DNA of 64,000 nt from Pseudomonas lini (GCF_030812475.1 NZ_JAUSSR010000004.1:62001-126000); one strand, 5' to 3'; positions 42,778 to 52,456 are shown, numbered from the stretch's first letter. Notes: generated by a model not told the origin, from the letters alone. Translations and numbers: made by a program.

Positions 42778-43236
42778 ATGAAAACCACCGACAAGAAGGC
42801 CCCCGCCAACCCGAAACTCTCCGACTTCCTGTGTTTTGCGGTCTATTCCACCAACCTGGCGTTCGGCAAGGCCTACAAGCCGATTCTCGAGCAGCTTGGG
42901 CTGACCTACACGCAATACATCACCATCGTCGCGCTATGGGAACAAGACGACCAGACCGTGGGCAGCCTGGGCGAAAAACTGTTTCTGGAGTCGAACACCC
43001 TGACGCCGATCCTGAAGAAGCTCGAGGCGATGGGTTATCTGCAGCGCCAGCGCGATCCCGAGGACGAGCGCCAGGTACGGATCAGCCTGACGAAACAAGG
43101 TCGACAGCTGCGCGAAGGCCGCCCGGAACTGGGCCTGTCCGATGCCACCGGGCTGACGCCGGAGGAGTTCATGGACATGCAGAAGGCGGTCGTGACCCTG
43201 CGCAACAATCTCATCAAATGGACCAAGGCCGGATAA
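42778..43236 (+). CDS. ohrR: MarR-family peroxide-sensing repressor OhrR
   Basis: A 152-residue MarR protein. The sensing Cys typical of OhrR is present near the N-terminus in DFLCFAVYSTNLAFGKAYKPIL, with the conserved tyrosine of LTYTQYITIVALWE; the winged helix is LFLESNTLTPILKKLEAMGYLQRQRDPEDERQVRISLTKQG. Organic peroxide oxidises the Cys and releases DNA. The ATG at 42778 follows GAGGA; earlier in-frame starts (42766, 42772) are possible. Located directly downstream of two ohr genes whose promoters share its own half-site. Confidence 0.9.
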   Translation: MKTTDKKAPANPKLSDFLCFAVYSTNLAFGKAYKPILEQLGLTYTQYITIVALWEQDDQTVGSLGEKLFLESNTLTPILKKLEAMGYLQRQRDPEDERQVRISLTKQGRQLREGRPELGLSDATGLTPEEFMDMQKAVVTLRNNLIKWTKAG

Positions 43237-43244
43237 TGCCCCGC

Positions 43245-44189
43245 CTACCCCACCAGATCGATCAACTGCTCGCGTTGCGCCCCCGTCAGCATCGGGCCAA
43301 ACCCGGCACCGGCGTTTTCCGCCATGTAGCGCGGGTTGCCCGTCCCTGGAATGACACAGGTCACCGCCGGATGCGCCAGCAAGAACTTGAGTGCCAGTTG
43401 CGGCCAGCTGCTGACCTCCACTTGCGCGGCCCATCCTGGTAGCGGCTTGCCCTTCAAGCGTGCGATCAGACCGCCGCCACCGAAGGGTCGATTGCAGATC
43501 ACCGCCACCCCGCGCTCGCGACACAGCGGCAGCAGGCGTTTCTCCACGCCGCGATCATCCAGGGCATAGTTGATCTGCAGGAAATCCAGCTGTTCGGCCT
43601 TAAGCACCGCTTCCACCTCGTCATATGCCGACGCCGTGTAGTGGGTGATGCCGATGTAGCGAATGCGCCCTTCTTCCTTCCATTTGCGCAAGGTCGGCAG
43701 GTGGGTTTTCCAGTCCAGCAGGTTGTGGATCTGCATCAGGTCGATGCGGTCGGTCTGTAACAATTTGAAAGACTGTTCCATCTGCTCGATGCCTTCTTCG
43801 CGGCCCCGGGTCCAGACCTTGGTGGCCAGGAAGGCCGGCGAGCGCGGCCGGTGGATAGACAGCAATTCACCGGTGGTCTGTTCGGCGCGGCCATACATCG
43901 GCGAGCTGTCGACCACCGTGCCGCCTTTCTGGAACAGCGCACTGAGCACCGCGGGCAGATCCTTGTAGGCAGGGTCCGAAGGCGCGACATCGAAGCCGCG
44001 ATAAGTGCCCAGGCCGACGACGGGCAATGGCTCGGTGCTGGAGGGGATGGCTCGGGTCAGCATGTTCTTGCCTCCTGTTTCCTTCGGCGGCGGGGACGCT
44101 GCGAAGGCCGGATCGAAGGTGAAGACCACCGAAGCACCGGCGGCCAGCGTGAGTAGTTGTCGACGGGTATATCCATCAGTGTGGCTCAT
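43245..44189 (-). CDS. Tat-exported aldo/keto reductase
   Basis: A 314-residue AKR with a twin-arginine signal (YTRRQLLTLAAGASVVFTFDPAFA). The catalytic tetrad is visible: Asp and Tyr in VVDSSPMYGRAEQ, Lys in LATKVW and His in MQIHNLLDW. The NADPH-binding end has VICNRPFGGGG and AVTCVIPGTGNPRYM. Start ATG 44189 places the RR motif at residues 8-9. It overlaps the end of the upstream NTP-transporter-like gene by 14 bases and is convergent with ohrR. Periplasmic oxidoreductase of unknown substrate. Confidence 0.85.
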   Translation of the reverse strand: MSHTDGYTRRQLLTLAAGASVVFTFDPAFAASPPPKETGGKNMLTRAIPSSTEPLPVVGLGTYRGFDVAPSDPAYKDLPAVLSALFQKGGTVVDSSPMYGRAEQTTGELLSIHRPRSPAFLATKVWTRGREEGIEQMEQSFKLLQTDRIDLMQIHNLLDWKTHLPTLRKWKEEGRIRYIGITHYTASAYDEVEAVLKAEQLDFLQINYALDDRGVEKRLLPLCRERGVAVICNRPFGGGGLIARLKGKPLPGWAAQVEVSSWPQLALKFLLAHPAVTCVIPGTGNPRYMAENAGAGFGPMLTGAQREQLIDLVG

Positions 44190-45462
44190 GGAATGATCCT
44201 TCCCCATTTTTGCTTTCAGCCTTTTGCTGTTGCTGCCTGGCCAACCACTGGCATAACCAGCCCCATAACCCGGCAAACGGCACGATCACCAGCGCCACCA
44301 GGCCGAACCCGGCGCCCAGCGCCGTCAATCCGGTGGACAACCAGCCACTGGCGGCATCTCCGCCGCGATACACCAGGGTTTCGATGACATTCTTCGCCTT
44401 GTATTTTTCCTCCCGGCTGACCACGGTCCACAGCACTTCGCGGGCCGGCCGGACGATGGCGAACTCGACCGCGCGGCGCAACCCCTGTGCCAGGGCAACG
44501 GTGGCCGGCACAGGCGCCAGGGCCATGGCGCTGAACGCCACGATCGTCGCCAACGGCAAGGCGGCCAGTGCCCCGCCGACGCCGATCAGACGGATCAACG
44601 GCGCCGTCAGCAACAGCTGAAAGATCAGGGTCAATGCCGACACAATCAAATCGACCACGGCGAAAAATTGCGTCCTGCTGGCCACATCAGCATAGCTACC
44701 GGCGACGATCCGGCCCTGTTCGAAATACAGCAGGGTCGCGGCGCTGGTGTGCAACAGCATGAACAACACCAGCCCCAGTAGATAGCGCGAGCGCACAATC
44801 AGGGTGATGCCGGCGAGCATGCTGCCGCCCATGCGCCGATCATCCAGCAGGCGGCTGCCGGACTGCGAATGCGTGCGGGACAACAACGCCCGATAACAGC
44901 GCACCGCGGCTTCCAGCAGCAGCGCTGCCGCAAGGGTCAACGCCACCGGGCCCAGGCGCGTGGCCATGGTCGCGGCCAACAAGGGCCCGATGAAGGTGCC
45001 CAGTGTGCCGCCGGCCGCGATGAAGCCGAACAGGCGCCGCCCCTGTTCATTGGAAAAGCGGTCCACCAGCACGCTCCAGAAGATGCTGACGATGAACAGG
45101 TTATAAATACTGATCCAGACGAAAAACACCCGCCCTACGCCAACCGGCGCGACGTGATTGGTGATCAAGCCGCCAAACACCAGCATCGACAAGGCGATCA
45201 GGCGATAGATCAACGGCACGAAGCGGATGGCCGGCAGCCGCGACACCAGTGCACCGAACAGCGGCACCATCAACAGCATCACCACGAACGTGGCGGTGAA
45301 CAGCCACTGGAGTTTGTCGGCACCACCCTCCAGCCCCAGGGCATCGCGCAACGGGCGCACCAGGTAGTAGCTGGCGAGCACGCAGAAATGGAAGGCAAAA
45401 CCCAGCATCAGCGCCGTTCTTTCGGCTGGCCGTACGTCGAGCCACTTCAGGACGATGGGCAT
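44176..45462 (-). CDS. MFS-like NTP/NDP-exchange-type membrane transporter
   Basis: A 428-residue protein with 11-12 hydrophobic segments and the bacterial ATP:ADP-translocase-like features of an MFS-fold branch: YYLVRPLRDALGLEGGADKLQWLFTATFVVMLLMVPLFG, then FFVWISIYNLFIVSIFWSVLVDRFSNEQGRRLFGFIAAGGTLGTFIGP. The branch is annotated as NTP/NTP exchangers but free-living bacteria use it for unknown substrates. The start is ATG 45462, with GGAGGG upstream. Co-transcribed with the aldo/keto reductase. Confidence 0.78.
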   Translation of the reverse strand: MPIVLKWLDVRPAERTALMLGFAFHFCVLASYYLVRPLRDALGLEGGADKLQWLFTATFVVMLLMVPLFGALVSRLPAIRFVPLIYRLIALSMLVFGGLITNHVAPVGVGRVFFVWISIYNLFIVSIFWSVLVDRFSNEQGRRLFGFIAAGGTLGTFIGPLLAATMATRLGPVALTLAAALLLEAAVRCYRALLSRTHSQSGSRLLDDRRMGGSMLAGITLIVRSRYLLGLVLFMLLHTSAATLLYFEQGRIVAGSYADVASRTQFFAVVDLIVSALTLIFQLLLTAPLIRLIGVGGALAALPLATIVAFSAMALAPVPATVALAQGLRRAVEFAIVRPAREVLWTVVSREEKYKAKNVIETLVYRGGDAASGWLSTGLTALGAGFGLVALVIVPFAGLWGWLCQWLARQQQQKAESKNGEGSFHEPH

Positions 45463-45548
45463 GGGAGCCCTCCCCGGTGCGTCCACTGTCGATCGACTAC
45501 ACTCTGAGCGCTATCAGGCGATAGCAGCCTTCAGGCCCAGAGCAGTCA

Positions 45549-46337
45549 ATGCCGCCCACTAACGTTAGCCGAATGTCGCGCATCCTGATGTCTCTCCTCG
45601 TCATCGTCGCAGCGTTGTACCTGGTGCTCTGTGTGGCGCTGTTCGTATTCCAGCGCGCGCTCATCTACTTCCCGCAACCGCGCGCCCTCGACGCCTCGGC
45701 AGCATTGCTCACCTTGTCGGTCGACGACGCGCAGGTACTGGTCACTGTGCGCCCCCGGGACGGCGCCAAGGCGTTGATCTATTTCGGCGGCAATGCCGAG
45801 GACGTGTCCCGCAACTTGCCCGGGTTCGCCCAGGCCTTCCCCGATCATGCGCTGTACCTGATGCACTACCGGGGCTACGGCGGCAGTTCCGGCTCGCCCT
45901 GCGAAGAGGCGATCCAGCGCGATGCCGTGGCCCTGTTCGACCAGGTCTATGCCACGCACCCGAATATCGCCGTGGTCGGTCGCAGCCTGGGCTCGGGGGT
46001 CGCCGTGCGCCTCGCCAGCCAACGGCCGGCGGCGCGCCTGGTGCTGATCACGCCGTACAACAGCCTCGCAGAACTCGGGGCCAGGCTGTACCCGATGTTT
46101 CCGGTGAAGTGGCTGCTCAAGGACAGCTTCGACTCCTGGAAATACGCCGCTCATATCACAGTACCGACGTTGTTGATTGCAGCCGAGCACGACGAAGTGA
46201 TACCGCGTTCCAGTACCGAGCGCCTCTACCGACACTTCGCCGATGGCGTGGCAACGCTACGGGTCATACCAGGTGTCGGACATAATTCAATTTCCGAACG
46301 TCCCGAGTATCTCAAACTGCTAAACAGCGGATTGTGA
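45549..46337 (+). CDS. Membrane-anchored alpha/beta hydrolase (BEM46-like)
   Basis: A 262-residue protein. An N-terminal helix (ILMSLLVIVAALYLVLCVALFVFQRALIYFP) anchors an alpha/beta hydrolase domain: YFGGNAEDVSRNLPGFAQAFP, LYLMHYRGYGGSSGSP, nucleophile Ser in VVGRSLGSGVAV, Asp in AEHDEVIPRSS, and His in IPGVGHNSISE. Resembles the eukaryotic BEM46/ABHD13-type and bacterial peptidase-annotated hydrolases. It stands alone, divergent from the transporter; substrate unknown. Confidence 0.82.
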   Translation: MPPTNVSRMSRILMSLLVIVAALYLVLCVALFVFQRALIYFPQPRALDASAALLTLSVDDAQVLVTVRPRDGAKALIYFGGNAEDVSRNLPGFAQAFPDHALYLMHYRGYGGSSGSPCEEAIQRDAVALFDQVYATHPNIAVVGRSLGSGVAVRLASQRPAARLVLITPYNSLAELGARLYPMFPVKWLLKDSFDSWKYAAHITVPTLLIAAEHDEVIPRSSTERLYRHFADGVATLRVIPGVGHNSISERPEYLKLLNSGL

Positions 46338-46840
46338 ACATACCCCATCTTTAGATGGAACTTTTCATCATCGCCCAAACAACTTCCAAGACCTGCATCA
46401 CATACCATGACAATATACAGGCGCCATTCTTATGACCTATTGGCACTGCCTGATAAATTTCGAACGACAAGATTAAACGCGAGAAATTCATCCGAATCGA
46501 TGAATAGAGGTAAAATATAATATCGTTACAAATCAATGAATAATGTTAATAACCTGCAGTAATATCTGGAAATCCAGAACGATTATTCGCGACCCACAAT
46601 ATCTCGAAAAGTTTCAGTTATTAAATTAATAAAAAAACTTCATATAACCTTTGCCCTTATCGCCATTGATGTTAATAATCGCGCCGCTTTCGGACAGTCA
46701 CGCAACTTGCCCTCTAACTTTGAGTGATCGGCAAGTCACTCTCGTATCACTCCGACCCTTACACTCTCAACTATCGCAAGTTGATCCAGGACGAAATCAT
46801 GCCTGGTTCGACTCCTATGCGGCGCACTAGAACTGCGCAA
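46338..46840. other. AT-rich intergenic region upstream of the polysaccharide locus
   Basis: About 500 bases with no credible gene. It is notably AT-rich from 46490 to 46680, with runs such as TTAATAAAAAAAC, and likely contains the promoter and curved DNA for the wecB-bcsB-nfrBA operon. The AAGGAAGG ribosome-site-like sequence at 46840-46847 marks the beginning of translation. Confidence 0.45.
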
Positions 46841-46916
46841 GGAAGGCATCATCGTTCGCCATCATTCACCGATCAGGATCCTCTCGATTTTCGGCACGCG
46901 CCCGGAAGCCATCAAG

Positions 46917-48047
46917 ATGGCGCCCCTGGTCAAGGCGCTTGCTGCGCACCCCGGCATTCATTCGCAGATCTGCATCACTGGCCAACACCAAAGCATGCTC
47001 AAACAGGTACTGGATCTGTTCGACTTGAAGGCCGATTACACCCTTGATGTCATGACCCCGAAGCAGACCCTGAACTCGCTGACCGCGGCGCTATACGCGG
47101 CGATCGACCCGGTGCTGGAAATGACCCGTCCGGATCGGGTGCTGGTGCATGGCGATACGACCTCGGCCATGGTCGCGGCGATGGCGTCCTTTCACCGGCG
47201 CATTCCCGTGGGCCACGTCGAAGCCGGCTTGCGTACCGGTGATATCTACAGCCCGTGGCCGGAGGAAATGAACCGGCGCTGCATCGACCTGGGGGCGGAT
47301 CTGCTGTTTGCGCCAACCTGTGAGTCCCGCGACAACCTGCTGGGTGAATGCCTGCAAGGGAAGACTCTGGTGACCGGCAACACCGTGATCGACGCTTTGC
47401 AAATGACGGCAAGACGCATCGACCACGACCCTGCTCTGCGGGACAGCCTGGACCGGCAGTTTTCGTTCCTGCAACCCGGCCGCAAGGTATTGCTGGTGAC
47501 CGGCCATCGTCGGGAAAACTTCGGCGACGGCTTCCTGGATATCTGCAAGGCCTTGCGCCATCTGGCCCGGCGTACGGACATCCAGATCGTCTATCCGGTG
47601 CATCTGAACCCCAATGTGCTGGGCCCGGTAACCGAACAACTGGGTGATTTGCGCAACGTGCACTTGATCGAACCCCTGGACTACCTGGCGTTCGTGCGCC
47701 TGATGCAGCGTGCCCACGTGATTCTCACCGACTCCGGTGGCGTGCAGGAAGAAGCGCCCTCCCTGGGCAAACCGGTGCTGGTGATGCGCGATGTCACCGA
47801 GCGCCCGGAAGCCGTGGCCGCGGGTACTGTGCGGCTGGTCGGGACCGCTCCGGATTCGATCATCCAGGGGGTCAACGCGCTGTTCGATGACGATCTGTTA
47901 TGGCGCCGGACGGCGCAGACGGCCAACCCTTACGGCGATGGCAAGGCCAGTGCCCGCATCGTCGACGCCCTGTTGGGGCGACCGGTCGATGAGTTTGCCG
48001 CGAATCGTCCGCCCGGCCAGCGGCAACACGCCCGTGCCGTACCGTAA
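46917..48047 (+). CDS. wecB: UDP-N-acetylglucosamine 2-epimerase (non-hydrolysing)
   Basis: Supplies UDP-ManNAc from UDP-GlcNAc. Motifs: HGDTTSAMVAAMASFHRRIPVGHVEAGLRTGDIYSPWPEEMNRRC, LLVTGHRRENFGDG and LTDSGGVQEEAPSLGKPVLVMRDVTERPE, all hallmark WecB/GT-B-like epimerase segments. The coordinates given start at the first ATG in frame, but the conserved N-terminus lies upstream in the same frame: IRILSIFGTRPEAIK from 46872. No ATG, GTG or TTG occurs in frame back to the stop at 46782, so translation must use another start (ATC 46848/46851 just after AAGGAAGG, or CTG) or the true start is hidden by a frameshift. First gene of the exopolysaccharide locus. Confidence 0.9.
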   Translation: MAPLVKALAAHPGIHSQICITGQHQSMLKQVLDLFDLKADYTLDVMTPKQTLNSLTAALYAAIDPVLEMTRPDRVLVHGDTTSAMVAAMASFHRRIPVGHVEAGLRTGDIYSPWPEEMNRRCIDLGADLLFAPTCESRDNLLGECLQGKTLVTGNTVIDALQMTARRIDHDPALRDSLDRQFSFLQPGRKVLLVTGHRRENFGDGFLDICKALRHLARRTDIQIVYPVHLNPNVLGPVTEQLGDLRNVHLIEPLDYLAFVRLMQRAHVILTDSGGVQEEAPSLGKPVLVMRDVTERPEAVAAGTVRLVGTAPDSIIQGVNALFDDDLLWRRTAQTANPYGDGKASARIVDALLGRPVDEFAANRPPGQRQHARAVP

Positions 48048-48115
48048 AAAAATCACTCGGTGTTCACCTTTCTGTAACCCGACCGCCCTCTCCTACCTGC
48101 TCGAGATCTGCCTGA

Positions 48116-50329
48116 ATGAAGTCTTTCGTTGCCCTCAATACGGGTGCGCTCAGCGCCCTTGCCTGTGGCGTGAGCCTGCTTGCGCTCATGCCCGCCTTTG
48201 CCCTGGCGGCGGAAAGCCCGCTCACCCAGGCGATCAACCGGCTCAACGCCGATACCCGGCAGGAACGCGAGATCCGCTTGAGCGACCTGGGGATCGACGC
48301 ACCGATCATCCTCGGCTCCACCGATTCCCGACGTGAACTTTACCTGCCGGTGCCCGCCGGTGTGCCGTTGACGGACGCCACGCTGAATTTCGACGCCAGT
48401 TACCTCAATGGCGAGGGCGGCCGCAATACGTTGCTGCTGTCGCTGGACGGCTACCCGGTACGCGCCCAAGGGCTCAGCGAAGTCCAGGGCGACACCAGCG
48501 CGACCTTGGGTGTGGACAAGCAAGCGCGGGACAACGGCTCGCTGCGCCTGGGCATTGCCTGGTCGTCGATCGTGTCCCGAGTGCTGTGCGAAGACGAACG
48601 CGCCATCGGCAACGTACTGCGTATCGAACCCGACACCCGCCTCAATTACAGCTACGACGCCAGCCAGCTGCAGGACGTTGGCGCAGCCTGGACCGCATTG
48701 CCGGGCAAGCCGGGGATCATGGTCGCACCGGGCACCCTGTCCGCCGACAGCTACGACGCGGCCTGGCGCCTGGGTGTGGCCCTGGAGCGGATTGGCAAGC
48801 ACAGCCGCATCCTGCCCTTCCCTGCCCTGCAAGACAGCGTCGACCTGAGCGGCCTGCGCATCCCCGCTGAACTGCTGGCGATTCCGGCGTTCGCCGGCCT
48901 CAACGGCAAAGGCGCGCACGCTCTGACGGACCCGGCGCAAATCGGCGCGCTGTTGATGCTGGGGCAGACGCCGAACGTCCAGGCGGACCTGGCCGTCAAC
49001 GATCCGCAACTGCTCAAGGCCGTCAATGAGTCCCTGGACGCGCTACAGCGCCAGATCCAGGGGCTCGACGCCACGGCAGCCAACGCCTTCACGCAATGGC
49101 GTGAGCGGCATATCAATGCAGGCCTGGCCGCCACCGGCACAGACAACGTGCGCCTGGCACTGCTTGGGACACGCCCGGTACTGATGATCGCGCCCCAGGC
49201 CACCGGCAAGGCGCTGGCACTGTTCAGTTCAGCCTGGAACACCTTGGCCCGCAGCCGCCAATTGACCGTCAGCGAAGCACAGCTGCCGTTGAGCGTCGAC
49301 GGTCGCGTAGCCTTGTCGCGCCTTGGTGGCAACCCTGGCGCCATCGACGTGCTGGCCAAGTCCGACTGGAGCACTTCGTTCCCCTTGGGCAGCGTGGCCT
49401 ATGACGGTCGCCTGCCGGTCAAGGCGGTGATCGATGTGTCTGCCGCGCCTGGCGCCTCGGACACCGCGCCGGTGGCCTCGCTGTTTCTCAACGATTATCT
49501 GATTGGCGCGCAACAGCTGGCGGCCAATGGGGAAAAGCAGCGTATCGAAGCGTCTATCCCGCGCTACGCCCTGGGCTCGAAGAACGTGTTGCGGGTGTCG
49601 TTCCAGCGCCAGCCGGTCAGCGACCGCTGCCTGGAAACACCCCAGGCCTTCCCGGTCTCGGTGTTGCCCACCAGCCACATCGTGCTGGAAAAAACCGCGC
49701 TGGATAACGACTTCTCCGGCATGGCCGCGCGCTTTGCCATGGACACGCAGATCCTCGTGCCACAAGCCTACCTCGAGCACCCGGCAAGCAGCTTGCCACA
49801 GGTGATCTCGGTGGCCGATGCCGCCGGCGTTTCACCGCTGCGGGCACAACTGAACGTCAGTGCCGACCCAAAGGTTTCGGTCACGCCGGACAAGGCCTTC
49901 CTTGCCTTCGAACTGCCGATCAAGGACAGCAAGGAATCGGTGCAGGTCGATGAGCAGGGTCGCCTGCGCATCAATCACAAGGAGCAGGTGCTGCTGGACG
50001 TGCATCCGCTCAACCACCTGGCCTCGTTGCAAGTGGTGGAAGCCGGCGGCCAGCACGGTCTGGTCTATCGCGCCCTGGGCGCCGACGCACCGAGCTTCGC
50101 CCGGCAGATTCTGCTGACCCGGGGCGACGTGGCCATCCTCGGTGACAAGGGTGCGCTGACCACCTTCGACACTCAGGACCCGAGCGGCAGCCAACTGATC
50201 GACAACGAAGAGCCCAAGGGGCTGGACGCCTGGCGTAAACCGTCGTGGTTGTGGCTGATTCCCGGCGGCATCCTCCTGGTTCTCATCCTGTTGCTGGCCG
50301 GCCGTAACGCCCGTCGCAATCGCCCGTAA
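48116..50329 (+). CDS. BcsB-like periplasmic exopolysaccharide subunit
   Basis: A 737-residue protein resembling the cellulose synthase regulatory subunit BcsB: a signal peptide (ALACGVSLLALMPAFALAAE), a long beta-rich periplasmic region with repeated carbohydrate-binding-like segments (TLNFDASYLNGEGGRNTLLLSLDGYPV; LNDYLIGAQQLAANGEKQ), and one C-terminal anchor helix (WLWLIPGGILLVLILLLAG) ending in Arg/Asn. In cellulose systems BcsB pairs with the BcsA synthase; here the co-transcribed synthase is NfrB-like. It probably guides the nascent polymer through the periplasm. 69 bases after wecB; 12 before nfrB. Confidence 0.82.
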   Translation: MKSFVALNTGALSALACGVSLLALMPAFALAAESPLTQAINRLNADTRQEREIRLSDLGIDAPIILGSTDSRRELYLPVPAGVPLTDATLNFDASYLNGEGGRNTLLLSLDGYPVRAQGLSEVQGDTSATLGVDKQARDNGSLRLGIAWSSIVSRVLCEDERAIGNVLRIEPDTRLNYSYDASQLQDVGAAWTALPGKPGIMVAPGTLSADSYDAAWRLGVALERIGKHSRILPFPALQDSVDLSGLRIPAELLAIPAFAGLNGKGAHALTDPAQIGALLMLGQTPNVQADLAVNDPQLLKAVNESLDALQRQIQGLDATAANAFTQWRERHINAGLAATGTDNVRLALLGTRPVLMIAPQATGKALALFSSAWNTLARSRQLTVSEAQLPLSVDGRVALSRLGGNPGAIDVLAKSDWSTSFPLGSVAYDGRLPVKAVIDVSAAPGASDTAPVASLFLNDYLIGAQQLAANGEKQRIEASIPRYALGSKNVLRVSFQRQPVSDRCLETPQAFPVSVLPTSHIVLEKTALDNDFSGMAARFAMDTQILVPQAYLEHPASSLPQVISVADAAGVSPLRAQLNVSADPKVSVTPDKAFLAFELPIKDSKESVQVDEQGRLRINHKEQVLLDVHPLNHLASLQVVEAGGQHGLVYRALGADAPSFARQILLTRGDVAILGDKGALTTFDTQDPSGSQLIDNEEPKGLDAWRKPSWLWLIPGGILLVLILLLAGRNARRNRP

Positions 50330-50341
50330 CGGAACCCTTCG

Positions 50342-52456
50342 ATGACCTCGCTTTATTGGCCCTATTGGCTGGCCCACTACTACAGCTTCCTGGAGATCTC
50401 GACCATTGTGGTCGCGGTGCTGATCCTGATCTCAGGCCTGGACGATCTGTTCATCGACCTGTGGTACTGGTCGCGCCGCCTGTTCCGCAAACTCACCGCG
50501 GAGCGTAAATACCGGCCGTTGACGGCCGAGCAGTTGCTGGCCCGGGATGAACAGCCCCTGGCGATCATGGTCCCGGCCTGGCTGGAATATGACGTGATCG
50601 CACCGATGATCGAGAACATGGTGTCGACCCTGGATTACCAGAACTATGTGGTCTTCGTCGGCACTTACATCAACGACCAGCGCACCATCGATGAAGTGGA
50701 GCGCATGCGCCGGCGCTACAAGCAGCTGCACCGGGTGGAAGTGCCGCACGCCGGCCCGACCTGCAAGGCCGACTGCCTGAATTGGGTGATCCAGGCCATC
50801 TTCCTCCATGAGCAAACCCATGGCATGACCTTCGCCGGCGTGGTGATGCACGACAGCGAAGACGTGCTGCACCCGATGGAGTTGCGCCTGTTCAACTATC
50901 TGCTGCCACGCAAGGACATGATCCAGCTGCCGGTGGTGTCACTGGAACGCAACTGGTACGAGTGGGTGGCCGGCACCTACATGGACGAATTCGCCGAATG
51001 GCACGGCAAGGATCTGGTGGTGCGTGAAAGCATGACCGACACCGTGCCATCGGCCGGTGTCGGCACCTGTTTTTCCCATCGAGCCCTGCGCGTGCTGGCC
51101 GGAAAAAACCGGAACCAGCCGTTCAACACCGACAGCCTGACCGAGGACTACGACGTCGGTGCGCGCCTGGCCAAGGTCGGCATTAACGCGATCTTCGTGC
51201 AGTTCCCGGTGCAGTTTCGGGTGTTGCGCAAGTCATGGTTCCGCAAGCCTTACGAATCGACCCTGAAAATGCCGTTGTGCGTGCGCGGATTTTTCCCGGA
51301 CACCTTCCGCACCGCGTTCCGCCAGAAAGCGCGCTGGACCCTGGGCATCGGTCTGCAAGGTTGGGAGCAAATGGGCTGGAGCGGCTCGCTGGCAGACCGG
51401 TATCTGCTGTTTCGTGATCGCAAAGGCCTGGTGACGGCGTTCGTCAGCATCATCGCCTATCTCATCCTGGTGCAGTTGCTGGGCCTGATCATCCTGCGCC
51501 AGAGCGGCCTGTGGGACGTGAGTTTCCCGACGCCCTTCGAAAGCAATGGTTTTATCGCGTACCTGTTGCTGGCCAACGGTATCGCCCTGGCCTGGCGGAT
51601 CGCGCACCGCTGTTATTTCACCACCGTGCTGTACGGCTGGCAGCATGGCTTGCTGTCCATCCCGCGGATGGTCGTGGGCAATTTCGTCAACTTCATGGCC
51701 GCGTCCCGCGCCTGGCGCATGTTCCTGGTGGGCAAGGTGCTCAACCGCAAGCTGGTCTGGGACAAGACCATGCACGACTTTCCGTCCACCGATCTGATCG
51801 CTGCCGCACCGCGCAAGCTGGGCAGCGTACTGCTGTCCTGGCGGGCGATCAACGACGCCGACCTGCAAAGCGCGCTGGCCGAACAGAAAACCCGGCACAT
51901 GCCGTTGGGGCGGATTCTACTCAGCAACGGTTGGCTGGACGACGAAACCCTGGCCGAAGCCATCGCCTTCCAGAACGACTTGCCGCGAGTGTTCGACGTA
52001 GCGGCCAAGGCACGGGACTCGACGCTGAAGCTGGACGATGAATTTGCCCTGCGCTGGCGCGTGGTGCCGCTGGGCTTGAATGCCCAGGGCCATGCGCAAG
52101 TGGCCGTGGCCAACCCGCTGCCGGCCGAAGGTCTGCGACAGGTCAGCGATGAGTTGGGCAGCGTGCCGGTGCAGCTGATTGCCCGGGAAAGCGAAATCGT
52201 CGCGCGATTGCGTCATCTGAAAGTGCGCGAAGGCCAGTCGGTTCCCGACGCCGGAGCACCACTGCTGGGCGACCTGCTGATCGAAATGGGCCTGATGGAT
52301 CGCGACGTGTTCAGCCGCACCATGCTGCAGTACCGCCCGCAATATCACGGCCGCATCGGCGACTACCTGGTCGACAGCGGCGTGTTGCCTCGCGCCACCA
52401 TCGAAAAGGCCGTCGCGCGTCAGCACAGCCACTATCCCGAGGAGCTTCCGGCATGA
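50342..52456 (+). CDS. NfrB-like membrane glycosyltransferase with c-di-GMP-binding MshEN repeats
   Basis: A 704-residue processive GT2. Substrate motifs occur in order: CKADCLNWVI, VVMHDSEDVLHP (DxD-type), SLTEDYDVGARL (TED) and RQKARWTLGI (QxxRW), with membrane helices before (LEISTIVVAVLILISGL) and after (FVSIIAYLILVQLLGLIIL). The C-terminal third (about residues 490-700) contains MshEN repeats (LGSVLLSWRAINDADLQSALAEQ, PLGRILLSNGWLDDETLAEAIAFQ), which bind c-di-GMP in relatives. E. coli NfrB makes a ManNAc-containing glycan that phage N4 recognises; the adjacent wecB supports the same donor. The last 4 bases overlap the nfrA-like gene. Confidence 0.88.
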   Translation: MTSLYWPYWLAHYYSFLEISTIVVAVLILISGLDDLFIDLWYWSRRLFRKLTAERKYRPLTAEQLLARDEQPLAIMVPAWLEYDVIAPMIENMVSTLDYQNYVVFVGTYINDQRTIDEVERMRRRYKQLHRVEVPHAGPTCKADCLNWVIQAIFLHEQTHGMTFAGVVMHDSEDVLHPMELRLFNYLLPRKDMIQLPVVSLERNWYEWVAGTYMDEFAEWHGKDLVVRESMTDTVPSAGVGTCFSHRALRVLAGKNRNQPFNTDSLTEDYDVGARLAKVGINAIFVQFPVQFRVLRKSWFRKPYESTLKMPLCVRGFFPDTFRTAFRQKARWTLGIGLQGWEQMGWSGSLADRYLLFRDRKGLVTAFVSIIAYLILVQLLGLIILRQSGLWDVSFPTPFESNGFIAYLLLANGIALAWRIAHRCYFTTVLYGWQHGLLSIPRMVVGNFVNFMAASRAWRMFLVGKVLNRKLVWDKTMHDFPSTDLIAAAPRKLGSVLLSWRAINDADLQSALAEQKTRHMPLGRILLSNGWLDDETLAEAIAFQNDLPRVFDVAAKARDSTLKLDDEFALRWRVVPLGLNAQGHAQVAVANPLPAEGLRQVSDELGSVPVQLIARESEIVARLRHLKVREGQSVPDAGAPLLGDLLIEMGLMDRDVFSRTMLQYRPQYHGRIGDYLVDSGVLPRATIEKAVARQHSHYPEELPA

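Noticed and set aside
46724..47047. Plus-strand frame starting at ATG 46724 overlapping wecB
   Set aside because: It reads out of the conserved WecB frame and has no domain; it may only mark a frameshift, discussed for wecB.
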